This document shows, piece by piece, positions 8,377 through 17,746 of a DNA stretch of 64,000 nt (position 1 is the stretch's first letter; every line of letters begins with the position of its first letter). The DNA comes from Arcicella rigui (GTDB lineage Bacteria; Bacteroidota; Bacteroidia; Cytophagales; Spirosomataceae), in contig NZ_JAYFUM010000022.1 of NCBI RefSeq assembly GCF_034929435.1, forward strand, positions 1 to 64,000, written 5' to 3'. A model generated the notes under the pieces. The model had not been told where the DNA came from, made no database searches, and was given only the letters and a program-made list of their open reading frames with translations. Position numbers and translations under genes: made by a program.

Positions 8377-9141
8377 ATGAAAAATAATCTCTTCAAAAGT
8401 ACGCTTTTGTTATTGTTGGCACTTTCTATGTCAAGTGCAAGTTTTGCTCAACAATTTAAAGTTTTGTTATTCACCAAAACGGCAGGCTTTCACCACGAAT
8501 CAATCCATGAAGGAGTAACAGCTATTCGTCAATTGGCGGCTCGCAACAGTTTTACAGTAGTTTGGCAAGAAAACGCTTCGGTTTTCAACGATAAAGATTT
8601 GGCAGATTTCAGTGCGGTAATTTTTTTAAGTACCACAGGCGATATTTTGAATGACGAACAGCAAGCCGCTTTCGAGCGATTTATTCGTTCTGGCAAAGGT
8701 TTCGTGGGCGTTCATGCAGCTTCGGATACTGAGTACGATTGGGCTTGGTACACAAAATTAGTTGGGATGATGTTTAAAATTCACCCTGCTCAACAAACTG
8801 CTTATTTGAAAGTAGAAGATAGTAATTTTCCGGGAATGGAGCGTTTCCCTAAAAAATTACTTTGGACTGACGAATGGTATGAGTTTGGTGAATTGAAATC
8901 AAAAGATTTACATTACTTGGTATCAATCGACGAGAAAAGTTATAATCCGTATGCGAAATGGGGAACAAATGAAGGAAAAGGAATGGGCAATTTCCACCCA
9001 ATTTCATGGTATCATAACTACGACGGCGGTAGAGCATTTTACACAGCTTTAGGACATATTCCTTTAACTTATTCAGACCAAACATTCTTAGACCATCTTT
9101 ATGGTGGAATTTATTGGGCTGCTACGGGCAAAGGTTTATAA
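8377..9141 (+). CDS. Exported ThuA-domain protein
   Basis: The protein has 254 residues with a clear signal peptide (MKNNLFKSTLLLLLALSMSS, cleavage after SFAQ). The ThuA domain follows: FKVLLFTKTAGFHHESI at the start, GKGFVGVHAASDTEYDW in the middle, FYTALGHIPLTYSD near the end. ThuA folds are glutamine-amidotransferase-like and are linked to sugar (keto-glycoside, trehalose) use, but their reaction is generally uncertain. I start it at 8377, where the signal peptide begins, rather than at the upstream in-frame codon 8335. It follows two aldo/keto reductases on the same strand, which fits a periplasmic sugar-oxidation role. Confidence 0.85.
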   Translation: MKNNLFKSTLLLLLALSMSSASFAQQFKVLLFTKTAGFHHESIHEGVTAIRQLAARNSFTVVWQENASVFNDKDLADFSAVIFLSTTGDILNDEQQAAFERFIRSGKGFVGVHAASDTEYDWAWYTKLVGMMFKIHPAQQTAYLKVEDSNFPGMERFPKKLLWTDEWYEFGELKSKDLHYLVSIDEKSYNPYAKWGTNEGKGMGNFHPISWYHNYDGGRAFYTALGHIPLTYSDQTFLDHLYGGIYWAATGKGL

Positions 9142-9163
9142 TAAATATGAGTTATTAATGATG

Positions 9164-9304
9164 AATTAGTACTGTACGAAAGTTTTACTTAGGATTTCGG
9201 ATTTCAGATGTCGGATTTCGGCATTATAAATACTTTTTTTGGAAAATATTTCCTAAAATTTCCGAAATCCTAAATAGCTTTAAAACTTTCGTACAGTACT
9301 AATT
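9164..9304. repeat. MITE-like element with 24-bp terminal inverted repeats
   Basis: A 141-bp segment has perfect 24-bp terminal inverted repeats (start AATTAGTACTGTACGAAAG, end CTTTCGTACAGTACTAATT). A second, slightly offset inverted pair lies inside (AGGATTTCGGA and TCCGAAATCCT). It has no coding capacity and sits between convergent genes. It resembles a miniature inverted-repeat element or a large bidirectional hairpin. Confidence 0.65.
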
Positions 9305-9370
9305 TTAGATTTCAGATAAAAATATTTAATAAATCCGGAGTCCCAAATCTGATAAATAGTGGATTTTCTT

Positions 9371-11434
9371 CTAAAAATGCAAACGTAATTGTACTTTTAC
9401 TTCCGAACGATGCGAGGTTAAAATTTCTTCTAAACCCGAACCAAAAGTACTTTCTTCGCCCAGTAAATCAGTTCTTGCCCAACGAAACCAAGCATCTATA
9501 TTTCGGTTAAACTTGTACTTTGCCAAGAAGTAATGCCTAAATCCATGTTGATAGTAGGCTGGAAACGAAAAAGCATAAAGTACATCTTGTTCATAAAAAT
9601 ATTGGCGATTATCATAATCATCCGTTTTGAAAAAGGCAATTCTACTTCCTAAAGCCCATCTTCCCAAATCTGCATTTACATCTTGAGCAACGGCAAAACC
9701 TTGAGTGAAATCTTGTCCTTCAAACTGAAAAGTACTGAACGAAGCTCTTGTTTGAAATTCCCACATTTTAGACATTTTGTAATTCAAATTTACCAGCAAA
9801 GCCCTTTTTGTTCTTTCTTTTACTACGCTGATTTCTCTGGTTTTTTCTTTGCCATTGTCCCAGTAAGTTTCGGTGATTTTGGTATTTTCTTCTTTATTCT
9901 CTTGCCTGATTTGCAAATAAGTCTGTAATTTTTTTGACGGTTGAAAAGTAAGCCTTGCCAAAAAGTCAAAGCCTTGCGTTGGCTGTTTGTCCACCAAATA
10001 CTTATACCACGGAAAGTAAAAATAATCAAAATAAGCCGTAGCCAACCATTGCTTATTGAAAGCATGCTTTAGTCCAGAATAAATACCTTTTTCGTTGATA
10101 TTGCGTGAACTTTCGGAAAAACTGTTCGCATAAAAACTATGGAAATCAGGCTCGTAATTTCTGGCAATAATCGAAACGTCCGTTCGCTTGTTCAAACTGG
10201 CTAAAATGCCCGTTACTGCCCCAATGCCACCACTTTGCGAGCGAGCAATTTCACTGAAAAGATTGTAATTCTGAAAATGATATGACCAATGAAGGCTCAT
10301 CAGTAGATTTTCTTTTCCCGAAAATTCAAATTGATTATAAGCTTTGTCTGCTTTTTGTAAGGGCAAACTAAAATTTGTTTGCAAGACCGTAAAACCAGCT
10401 TGAAAAGTTTTGTTTCGGAAAGTAACATCACCTCCGAAATTTTCTTCCGTCAAAGCCGCTTTATCGCTAATTTCTGAAGGTGTTCGGTGCAAACCAGAAG
10501 TTTGTAGCGAAGTGACATAATTTTCGTTGGTATTTTTATCAATCGCCAAATTGGCATCACGATTCATACGAGAATAAAAAGCCGTTATTTCAAAAGCCTT
10601 GATTTGGTAGGTAGCTGCTGCTCCACGAAAAAAATTACTTTCCATCACCGAAGAGTAGGGGCGAATGCCCAAATGATTTCTACGGGTAGTCAGAACGGTT
10701 TCCGCTCCTTTTCCCAAGTAAAAACCTGCGGCAGAAACCAAACCTTGTCCGAACTGCAATTGATAATCGCCCAAGCTGATATTTTTCCAATGACCTTTAT
10801 TTTGAATTTGAAAATGAAAGGAAGTAAAATCCGTCACTTGGCTTTCGCCTTCATCTTTTTCGAGCGTAAAACCTGCACTAAAATCTTTGGGCAAAGTGAT
10901 TTTGTAGCGAGCAAACAATTTCATCGGCGAGCCTTCGTAACGAACTTTACTTCGACTGTCGGGTTGGGTAAATCCTTTTTTGGTTTCGAGGTACTGAGCG
11001 TACCTAAGCAAAAAGTATTGATTAGCTTTTTGAAGGCTATTTTGAAGACTTTTAATTGAAAAACTTTCCGTCTTTACGGTTACGAATGGAATCAGTTGAT
11101 GAATCGTTGGCAAGTCAAAATCAGGAATCGCCTGTAATTCATAGATGGATAATAGTGTTCCGATTTTTTCACGATAAGTAAAAAAAGCGTTCAATTGTTT
11201 TTCAGAAAGTAAGTACAAAGAAGCTAATTCCTGACGGGATACTTGGTTTAAATCGAGCGGATTCAGATAATTTTGGTAGAGAGATTCGATTAATTCTTCT
11301 GAAACGCCATCGCTCGGATTTCCGATAATTTCTTGAATAAGTTGACGAATGTTGTTTTCTTTAGCAGAAAAATTTTGAGCATTTACATGAGTACCAAAAA
11401 TAATACCCAGTGTAAGGAGTAGGATTTTATACAT
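9371..11434 (-). CDS. Outer-membrane protein with N-terminal helix-hairpin-helix segment
   Basis: The protein has 687 residues from the ATG at 11434, which begins a signal peptide (MYKILLLTLGIIFGTHVNAQ). The frame is open to 11500 but the upstream part is not a signal sequence. Residues about 25-125 form helix-hairpin-helix repeats (LNPLDLNQVSRQELASLYLL, LLSIYELQAIPDFDLPTIHQL) like ComEA-type DNA-binding modules. The rest is rich in alternating aromatic beta-strands and ends in LRLHF, as expected of an outer-membrane barrel. Such HHH-plus-barrel proteins are common in Cytophagales and their function is unknown. A role in DNA binding or uptake at the surface is speculation. Confidence 0.75.
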   Translation of the reverse strand: MYKILLLTLGIIFGTHVNAQNFSAKENNIRQLIQEIIGNPSDGVSEELIESLYQNYLNPLDLNQVSRQELASLYLLSEKQLNAFFTYREKIGTLLSIYELQAIPDFDLPTIHQLIPFVTVKTESFSIKSLQNSLQKANQYFLLRYAQYLETKKGFTQPDSRSKVRYEGSPMKLFARYKITLPKDFSAGFTLEKDEGESQVTDFTSFHFQIQNKGHWKNISLGDYQLQFGQGLVSAAGFYLGKGAETVLTTRRNHLGIRPYSSVMESNFFRGAAATYQIKAFEITAFYSRMNRDANLAIDKNTNENYVTSLQTSGLHRTPSEISDKAALTEENFGGDVTFRNKTFQAGFTVLQTNFSLPLQKADKAYNQFEFSGKENLLMSLHWSYHFQNYNLFSEIARSQSGGIGAVTGILASLNKRTDVSIIARNYEPDFHSFYANSFSESSRNINEKGIYSGLKHAFNKQWLATAYFDYFYFPWYKYLVDKQPTQGFDFLARLTFQPSKKLQTYLQIRQENKEENTKITETYWDNGKEKTREISVVKERTKRALLVNLNYKMSKMWEFQTRASFSTFQFEGQDFTQGFAVAQDVNADLGRWALGSRIAFFKTDDYDNRQYFYEQDVLYAFSFPAYYQHGFRHYFLAKYKFNRNIDAWFRWARTDLLGEESTFGSGLEEILTSHRSEVKVQLRLHF

Positions 11435-11533
11435 GGCAAAAACAGTTATTGCAGAAAAAAATAAAGTGATGCCTTGAGTAATAATTACTAAAAGCATCAC
11501 TTAACATGCTTTATACCAGTAAATTAAGAAATT

Positions 11534-12667
11534 TTATTGATATTTTCTACCAACAACTTCTAAAAAATCGTTTGCTTCTTCGGCTACCGTAATCCAATTA
11601 TATTTTGTAGCTAAAGATTTGTTCATATAGTTTTTAGCCTCTGCAAAATTGCTACAAGCATCCAATTTATCAATGGCATTGTTGTAAGCATTGATGTCGC
11701 CATCGAACAATCTTCCAATAAAGACAAATTTTTGATTCAAACTAATGCCATCAGCGATGCTTTTGATGGGTCTATTGAAAGTGAGTTCAGAAAGTGGCGA
11801 ACCACCGACAATCGTTTCTTTTTTCAATAAATCATTTACAGTTGGTAAATCTCCGACGAAAGAATCATTCAGACTATCAATTTTCGGGATTTTTATATCA
11901 GCAGGAGTACCTTCACGGTCGATGGCCGCTTGAATTTTGTCCACCGTTGGTAGTGGAGCATCTTCGTCGTCGCTTTCTTCATCAAAAAACGAATGCGATT
12001 GCGACAATTTCATCGAAGTAATCTGAACGTTATCTTCTACTTTACTTGCAGCAGATTTCAAGAACGCATTTTTATCCAAAGGTACTTTTGCCGAAAGTAC
12101 GTCTAAATATTTATCAGGGTTTTCAAACTCATTTTTTTCAGCAATATCTTTCAACCAGTTTAAAGCGGCCGTTACATATACTTTTTCTTCACCACCCATG
12201 CGTTCGGTCATGGCTTTGGCGATATGAGCATTGATTTTGGTATATTTACTAAGTTGAGTCAGACGGTCTTTGGTCAGAGCGAATTCAGGAGAATCACGCA
12301 CGAAATCATCAAAGTACTTTGGTGGGTCCAGCAACAAAGTGATAGTTTTCACCACAGCTTTAGCAAGCATAGGCTCAAAATGTTCACGTTTTACCAAAAT
12401 ATTTTGCGAAGCCGTATTCATAAATGTTTTGAGAGCATTTTTTACATCTTCGCTTTCAAAGTTGAAATAAGGGCTTTTGAATGATTCAGTGTCTGCTTTC
12501 CATTTTTCGTACAAATCGCTCACAACAAACATATTCACTTGTGCAACGTTGCTCAACTTTAGGATTTGCTGACCGTTGATAGTGGCAGTTCTATTGAAAA
12601 AATCATCACAAACTTTAGCAGCGTACTGCTGTCCATAATTCTCGATTGCCGAAAAAACTAACTTCAT
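11534..12667 (-). CDS. Conserved-looking cytoplasmic protein of unknown function
   Basis: I do not recognise this 377-residue protein. It has no signal peptide or membrane helix. It appears mainly helical up to about residue 210, has an acidic linker (FFDEESDDEDAPLPTVDK) near residues 225-245, a stretch rich in short hydrophobic-Pro motifs, then a C-terminal helical part with FIGRLFDGDINAYNNAIDKL. The linker suggests two modules joined flexibly. It stands alone between the HHH protein and a divergent small membrane protein. Codon use is like the neighbours. Confidence 0.6.
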   Translation of the reverse strand: MKLVFSAIENYGQQYAAKVCDDFFNRTATINGQQILKLSNVAQVNMFVVSDLYEKWKADTESFKSPYFNFESEDVKNALKTFMNTASQNILVKREHFEPMLAKAVVKTITLLLDPPKYFDDFVRDSPEFALTKDRLTQLSKYTKINAHIAKAMTERMGGEEKVYVTAALNWLKDIAEKNEFENPDKYLDVLSAKVPLDKNAFLKSAASKVEDNVQITSMKLSQSHSFFDEESDDEDAPLPTVDKIQAAIDREGTPADIKIPKIDSLNDSFVGDLPTVNDLLKKETIVGGSPLSELTFNRPIKSIADGISLNQKFVFIGRLFDGDINAYNNAIDKLDACSNFAEAKNYMNKSLATKYNWITVAEEANDFLEVVGRKYQ

Positions 12668-12936
12668 GATTTCTTAGAGGGGCTTTTAAACTATGTCTTT
12701 TAAAAATACTACTTCTATCTAATTAACAAAGTTAATTGATTAATGAATGAAAAAGAAGGTTAAGTGTTGCTTTCAAAAAAAAACTTAAAATTCAATCATT
12801 ATTAAGCTGAGAAGACAAAAATTGAACCAAAATAAGCCTTATGTTTGATGAAAATAATAGTTTATCTTCGAACATAAAACTCTATATACTCATAAATATA
12901 CCATGCACAGTTCACAAAACCCAATAGAAAGTAATT

Positions 12937-13338
12937 ATGGAATTAATTAAACCCTTGCTAAAAGGAATACTATATGTGGTATTAGGAATGATTGTTTTAA
13001 TTTTTTCATTCGTATTTATTTTACCAATGTTTACGAGTCATAAAGCAAAATTTGAGATTAATCCCATTAATGGAGAATATGTTTTTGAGCATATTTTCCC
13101 TAAGCATGATAATTACACCAATATTGTTATAGCAATTGATGGGGAAATAAGTGAAGACACCGACATTTTAATGGGATATACTGGAGGTGTTAATGTAATT
13201 AAACTTTCTAAAAGTACTGATATTGATACAGTTTACCGAAATGATTATTATGCCAATGAAGTTAAATTAACCTTTAAGTTCAATAAAAAGTGTAAAGGCA
13301 ATTTAAAAGGTACAGTTTGGGTTAGTTTTATTCCATAA
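12937..13338 (+). CDS. Small membrane-anchored protein of unknown function
   Basis: The protein has 133 residues with one strong hydrophobic helix (about 11-31, ILYVVLGMIVLIFSFVFILP). A soluble, beta-rich domain that is probably extracytoplasmic follows. No family is recognised. It is alone on the plus strand, begins with ATG, and is followed by a strong bidirectional terminator shared with rnc. The 269-bp gap before it (12668-12936) is AT-rich with no feature I can support. Confidence 0.6.
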   Translation: MELIKPLLKGILYVVLGMIVLIFSFVFILPMFTSHKAKFEINPINGEYVFEHIFPKHDNYTNIVIAIDGEISEDTDILMGYTGGVNVIKLSKSTDIDTVYRNDYYANEVKLTFKFNKKCKGNLKGTVWVSFIP

Positions 13339-13357
13339 GAAGCCAATAGACCAATAG

Positions 13358-13394
13358 AAAAAGCCCGAAGAAATAAATTCTCTCGGGCTTTTTT
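13358..13394. terminator. Bidirectional terminator between the small membrane protein and rnc
   Basis: An 11-bp stem (AAAAAGCCCGA at 13358-13368, TCGGGCTTTTT at 13383-13393) with T-runs on both strands lies between two convergent genes. Confidence 0.85.
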
Positions 13395-13411
13395 CTTGAA
13401 ATAATTTCTTA

Positions 13412-14143
13412 TCAACTAATCTCTAATTTTTCGCAAGCTTTCATGGCTGCGGTTTGTTCTGCTTTCTTTTTGGAATAACCTTGTCCAATAGAGAAGGCTT
13501 CTTCATTTACGTAAATCGTAGCAGTAAATTCTTTATTATGTTTCGAGCCTTCTTCAACAATATCAAAGCGAATGGCTTTTCCTTCACGTTGGGCCCACTC
13601 AATGACGATTGATTTGAAATTTGGGTTATTCTGTACAACCGTTTCAATATCGAAGTGCTGAGTGATGATTTTTTTGATAATAAACGACCTCGTGAATCGA
13701 AAACCTTTATCTAAATAAATCGCTCCAATGAGTGCTTCGAGGGCATCGCCATACATAGAAGTACGAGCAAGTACAGTTCTGCGATTACCGTCGTATTCAA
13801 CGAGTTTATCTAAACCAATTTTACGAGCAACTACATTCAATGACTCACGACTGACCATTCTTGAACGAATTTCTGTTAAAAAACCTTCATCTTTGAACGG
13901 AAATTTTTTAAACAAGTATTCGGCAGTTATCATTCCCAGTACTGAGTCTCCTAAAAATTCAAGGCGTTCGTTTGAGTCCTTATAACCTTTAGCAATTGTT
14001 TCTTTAGAAACCGAAGAGTGCATAAAAGCCAAGCGATAAAGCGTAAGATTGGAGGGGTTTTCTCCAATAATATGTTCAACCGCATTTTTTAACTTTTTGT
14101 CTTTTGGGTCGCTCGAAAAAAATTCAATAATTGGTGATAGCAT
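13412..14143 (-). CDS. rnc: Ribonuclease III
   Basis: This double-stranded-RNA endonuclease matures rRNA and cuts structured mRNA. The signature NERLEFLGDSVLGMI is at residues 58-72 with metal ligands Glu62 and Asp66. A second acidic cluster lies in YGDALEALIGAIYLD. A C-terminal dsRNA-binding domain covers about residues 175-243 and ends in YSKKKAEQTAAMKAC. The 243-residue length is usual. The order acpP-fabF-rnc on one strand is standard in Bacteroidota. Confidence 0.96.
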   Translation of the reverse strand: MLSPIIEFFSSDPKDKKLKNAVEHIIGENPSNLTLYRLAFMHSSVSKETIAKGYKDSNERLEFLGDSVLGMITAEYLFKKFPFKDEGFLTEIRSRMVSRESLNVVARKIGLDKLVEYDGNRRTVLARTSMYGDALEALIGAIYLDKGFRFTRSFIIKKIITQHFDIETVVQNNPNFKSIVIEWAQREGKAIRFDIVEEGSKHNKEFTATIYVNEEAFSIGQGYSKKKAEQTAAMKACEKLEIS

Positions 14144-14151
14144 ATTTTTTA

Positions 14152-14270
14152 ATTTGATAATTGATAGTTGATACTTGATAGTCCAAGCTTTTTGAAGGAG
14201 ATTACTTTAATAAAAACTTGACTTCGCTTTAACTACTATCAATTATCCCCTATTCACTATCCACGATAAT
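14152..14270. repeat. Low-complexity inverted repeat between fabF and rnc
   Basis: TTGATAATTGATAGTTGATA near 14155 faces ACTATCAATTATCCCCTATT near 14233, so the gap can fold into a long imperfect hairpin. The TTGATA/TATCAA words resemble in style the other word-like intergenic repeats in this window. Confidence 0.5.
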
Positions 14271-14272
14271 AA

Positions 14273-15523
14273 CTATATTTTCTTGAATATGACAGTAGCA
14301 TTATGACCTCCAAAGCCAAATCCATTACTTAAAACCACATCAATTTTTCTGGCTTGAGCTTTGTTAAGCGTTAGGTTCAAGCGGTTATCTACTTCTGGGT
14401 CTTCGGTAAAGTGGTTGATTGTTGGAGGAACTATTTGGTGTTGGATTGCCAAAATCGAAGCCACAGCCTCTACTGCACCTGCACCACCAAGTAAGTGACC
14501 AGTCATAGATTTTGTTGAACTAATATTCAATTTATAAGCGTGTTCACCAAACAAATCTACAATAGCTTTCAACTCTTGAGGGTCACCAAGTGGAGTTGAA
14601 GTACCGTGAGTATTGATATAATCTACTTCTTCGGGCTGGATACCAGCATCGTCCAAAGCATCTTTCATCGAAAGTAAAGCTCCGTAACCTTCTGGATGTG
14701 GTGCTGTGATATGATACGCATCAGATGAGAAACCACCACCGATTAATTCTGCATAGATTTTTGCTCCACGAGCAATAGCGTGGTCATAATCTTCTAAAAT
14801 TAAAGCACCTGCACCTTCCCCTACAACAAAACCGTCACGGTCTTTATCATAAGGACGAGAAGCCGTTTTTGGGTCGTCGTTACGCTCAGACATGGCACGC
14901 ATGGCCGTAAAACCACCCACACTCGCAATGGTTACAGCGGCTTCAGAACCACCCGTTACACAAATATTAATACGTCCTAATCTGATATAATTAAAAGCAT
15001 CAATAATTGCATTGTTTGCCGAAGAACAAGCCGAAACAGTTACGTAGTTTGGCCCACGGAAACCATGGCGGATAGAAATATTACCTGATGCAGAGTCTGC
15101 AATCATTTTTGGAATAAAGAAAGGGTTGATTTTAGGAGTACCATCACCTTTTCCGAAATAAATCATTTCATCTTCAAAGGTTTTCAATCCACCAATACCC
15201 GAACCCCAAATTACACCAACTTTATTTTTATCAATACTTTCAAGGTCAAGTCCAGAATCAACAATCGCTTCATCCGCTGCTACCACAGCATATTGCGTAA
15301 AGTTATCCATACGACGAGCATCTTGGCGGGGAATAAACTTAGTTACATCAAAATTTTTCAGCTCGCAAGCAAAACGAGTACGAAACTTAGCGGCATCAAA
15401 TTTTGTGATATAGTCGCAACCACTGACTCCGTTTTTTAGTCCTTCCCAATATTCTGGTACAGTATTTCCGATAGGAGTCAATGCACCTATTCCCGTTACG
15501 ACAACTCTTTTAAAACTCTTCAT
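14273..15523 (-). CDS. fabF: 3-oxoacyl-[acyl-carrier-protein] synthase II
   Basis: This condensing enzyme elongates acyl-ACP with malonyl-ACP in fatty acid synthesis. The catalytic triad is present: Cys166 in VTVSACSSANNAI, His306 in NTHGTSTPLGD, His343 in STKSMTGHLLGGAGA, with Lys338 beside it. It has 416 residues and no truncation. It lies 268 bp after acpP and 129 bp before rnc. The acpP-fabF gap (15524-15791) has no gene. Confidence 0.96.
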   Translation of the reverse strand: MKSFKRVVVTGIGALTPIGNTVPEYWEGLKNGVSGCDYITKFDAAKFRTRFACELKNFDVTKFIPRQDARRMDNFTQYAVVAADEAIVDSGLDLESIDKNKVGVIWGSGIGGLKTFEDEMIYFGKGDGTPKINPFFIPKMIADSASGNISIRHGFRGPNYVTVSACSSANNAIIDAFNYIRLGRINICVTGGSEAAVTIASVGGFTAMRAMSERNDDPKTASRPYDKDRDGFVVGEGAGALILEDYDHAIARGAKIYAELIGGGFSSDAYHITAPHPEGYGALLSMKDALDDAGIQPEEVDYINTHGTSTPLGDPQELKAIVDLFGEHAYKLNISSTKSMTGHLLGGAGAVEAVASILAIQHQIVPPTINHFTEDPEVDNRLNLTLNKAQARKIDVVLSNGFGFGGHNATVIFKKI

Positions 15524-15791
15524 GAGGAAAATAAAATTTAACTAATCTTGAATTAGATAAAAGATGATAGATAAGTTAAGGTTAAGAGAGATTTAATAGA
15601 GATGATGAATGAGGGCAATTGATACTACACATCTCTTTTCTCTTGGCTTTTATCTAAGAATATAAAATTACGCTCAAATTTGAGGATAATTCACATGAAA
15701 ATCAACAAAAATGTGCTAATCTGTCAATAAAACTATGGTTCAGGCAGAATCAATAATTTTACTTACAAATTAGCACATAAAGAAACACAAA

Positions 15792-16028
15792 TTACTTGGC
15801 GTTTTCTTCAAGATATGCGATTGCATGACCTACTGTTTGGATATTTTCAGCTTGATCATCAGGAATAGAAACGTTGAATTCCTTTTCAAATTCCATGATT
15901 AATTCTACTGTATCCAATGAGTCTGCACCCAAATCATTTGTGAATGAAGCCTCTGGAGTAACTTCTGCTGCGTCAACGCCCAACTTCTCGACGATAATGC
16001 TTTTTACTTTTTCTGCAATGTCTGCCAT
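15792..16028 (-). CDS. acpP: Acyl carrier protein
   Basis: This 78-residue acidic protein carries acyl chains on a phosphopantetheine arm. The attachment Ser37 is in the standard motif GADSLDTVELIMEFE. It is the first gene of the acpP-fabF-rnc cluster and has a good promoter at 16061-16091. Confidence 0.97.
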   Translation of the reverse strand: MADIAEKVKSIIVEKLGVDAAEVTPEASFTNDLGADSLDTVELIMEFEKEFNVSIPDDQAENIQTVGHAIAYLEENAK

Positions 16029-16060
16029 TTTTAGAACGATTTTTGGTTAGAAAAACGGTG

Positions 16061-16091
16061 CAAAGATGAGGATAAAAATTTGATTATCAAA
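16061..16091 (-). promoter_or_regulatory. acpP promoter
   Basis: On the minus strand TTTG (16091-16088) and CATCTTTG (16068-16061) are separated by 19 bp. This is one base off the TAnnTTTG consensus and leaves a leader of about 25 nt before the acpP ATG. Confidence 0.6.
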
Positions 16092-16150
16092 CATTTTTTT
16101 AGCACCGCATTACTATAAAAAGATTTACTATAAATATTTCAAGGATTAAC

Positions 16151-17062
16151 TTAAAAACATAGAGAAGCAGCTCCTAAAAGGCCTGCATCGTTGCCCAAAG
16201 TTGCACGTTTTATCGTCAAACCTTCAGCGTGATACTTTGTTAACCAGCGTTTTAGCTGTGCTGTCATTGATGGAAGGATATAGTCAAATGATGCTGACAA
16301 GCCACCGCCAATGAGTATTAAATTGATGTCTAAGATAGCTACTAAGTGGCATAAATTTTCGCCCAACAATTCACCAACTTTTGCAAAAACTTGCAAAGCT
16401 AACTCGTCACCCTCAGAGGCAGAAGCCACTAAACCTGTGGTTGAGATTGTACCATCGTCTGGTAGTTGGGTTTCTCCTTTGTAAGCTTTACGCATTGTAT
16501 TGGCAAGGTCTAATAGCTCATTTTTGCCAATATTTCTTTCTAATACTTTGCCATTGATAGAAGGAGTATGACCAGGTTCCATGGCATTTCCACGTCCGCC
16601 AGTAAATACTTTTTTTCCAATAATGGCTGCACCACCAACTCCTGTTCCGAGCGTAATAAAGATATAACTTTCGTCGATTCGTTCTTCACCAAAGTAAAAC
16701 TCACCTAAAGCGGCTGCATTTGCGTCGTTTTCAAGGAAGAAATCTACTGCAGGAAAGCGTTTTTTTAAGATTTCAACCAAAGGTATATTATTCAACTCAG
16801 GAATCGCTGTAATTTCGATAGGCGTTACTCTGGCTGAATTAATCATTCCGGGTAAACCAATTCCTACTTTCGTAATGTTTTTATTGTCAATTAATTGTAA
16901 GCCAATTGCTTCTCCAAGACGATCTTCGAAATGTCCTGATTTACGCCAACTTACAGTATCATGACTATAAAAGTTTGAAATCTGACCTGTTTCAGAATTT
17001 ACAATTCCCATTTTGACATTCGTTCCGCCAATGTCTATGCCTAAGTACTCGACTGCCGCCAT
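16151..17062 (-). CDS. ROK-family sugar kinase (glucokinase-like)
   Basis: This 303-residue sugar kinase has the phosphate-binding motif IDIGGTNVKMGIV (residues 9-21), the catalytic Asp113 in LENDANAAALGE and a GTGVGGAA loop (139-146). The ROK signature His is kept (MEPGHTPS, His165). The zinc-binding CxCGxxGC block that normally follows is absent: the segment reads SINGKVLERNIGK with no cysteine. It may therefore be a zinc-independent variant. Glucose is the likeliest substrate, with GlcNAc or mannose as alternatives. It stands between acpP and the YkgJ operon. Confidence 0.85.
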   Translation of the reverse strand: MAAVEYLGIDIGGTNVKMGIVNSETGQISNFYSHDTVSWRKSGHFEDRLGEAIGLQLIDNKNITKVGIGLPGMINSARVTPIEITAIPELNNIPLVEILKKRFPAVDFFLENDANAAALGEFYFGEERIDESYIFITLGTGVGGAAIIGKKVFTGGRGNAMEPGHTPSINGKVLERNIGKNELLDLANTMRKAYKGETQLPDDGTISTTGLVASASEGDELALQVFAKVGELLGENLCHLVAILDINLILIGGGLSASFDYILPSMTAQLKRWLTKYHAEGLTIKRATLGNDAGLLGAASLCF

Positions 17063-17218
17063 TAATTTATTATTGTATAGTGATAGTAAAAGTTTCGTGG
17101 CTCAAAAATACGGATTTTTTATTTGTAGATAATATAATCTGTGGCGTTTTATATGTTTTTATGTGTATATCCCTCAATTTAAGGAATATGATATGTATTC
17201 TTTTACTGATTTAGGTTT

Positions 17219-17746
17219 TTAACTATCTAAAATGCCTCCTTTATTACCAAGTCCAGCTTTTTTTAATTGTTCTACAATTTCAAAAACCGCAGGGCAAACT
17301 TTGGTATTTTCTAAAGTAAGTGGCAAGATTCCTGCGATATTTTTGCGGTCTGTATGTGGGTATTCTCGGCAAGCTTTTGGGCGAAATTCATAGATAGAAC
17401 AGTAATTATCAGCACCTAAAAAAGTACAAGGCGAGGAGTTTAATACATAGTCGCCATCGCTATCAAGATGAAGATGCTCTTTGACTAACTGTGCTGGACG
17501 AATCCGTAAATGCTTGGCAATGCGGTCGATGTCTATGTCTGTAAATATTGGACTGGTAGTTTTACAGCAATTGCCACATTTTAAGCAATCAACTTCGTCA
17601 AAAACCTCATCATGAACAGGATGAAATGCTTCGTCCAACTTCTTGATTTTTTTATTTTTAAGTCTATCAAAAAACTTTTTATTTTCAGGAAACTTCAAGC
17701 GAGCTTGCTCGTTGAAAGCTTCTATATTTTCTTCTGTGTATATCAT
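17219..17746 (-). CDS. YkgJ-family cysteine-cluster protein
   Basis: This 175-residue protein has the YkgJ (UPF0153) cysteine pattern: Cys54, Cys57, Cys60 and Cys61 in DCLKCGNCC, Cys107 in SSPCTFL, Cys116 in NYCSIY, Cys126 in RPKACREYPH. These probably bind zinc or an Fe-S cluster, and the function of the family is not settled. Its ATG overlaps the TGA of the TOPRIM-like gene by 4 bp (ATGA at 17743-17746), so it is translationally coupled as the third gene of that operon. Confidence 0.85.
   Translation of the reverse strand: MIYTEENIEAFNEQARLKFPENKKFFDRLKNKKIKKLDEAFHPVHDEVFDEVDCLKCGNCCKTTSPIFTDIDIDRIAKHLRIRPAQLVKEHLHLDSDGDYVLNSSPCTFLGADNYCSIYEFRPKACREYPHTDRKNIAGILPLTLENTKVCPAVFEIVEQLKKAGLGNKGGILDS

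Noticed and set aside
9683..11059. Plus-strand frames (81 and 151 codons) opposite the helix-hairpin-helix outer-membrane protein
   Set aside because: Composition and lack of motifs mark them as antisense shadows of the barrel gene.
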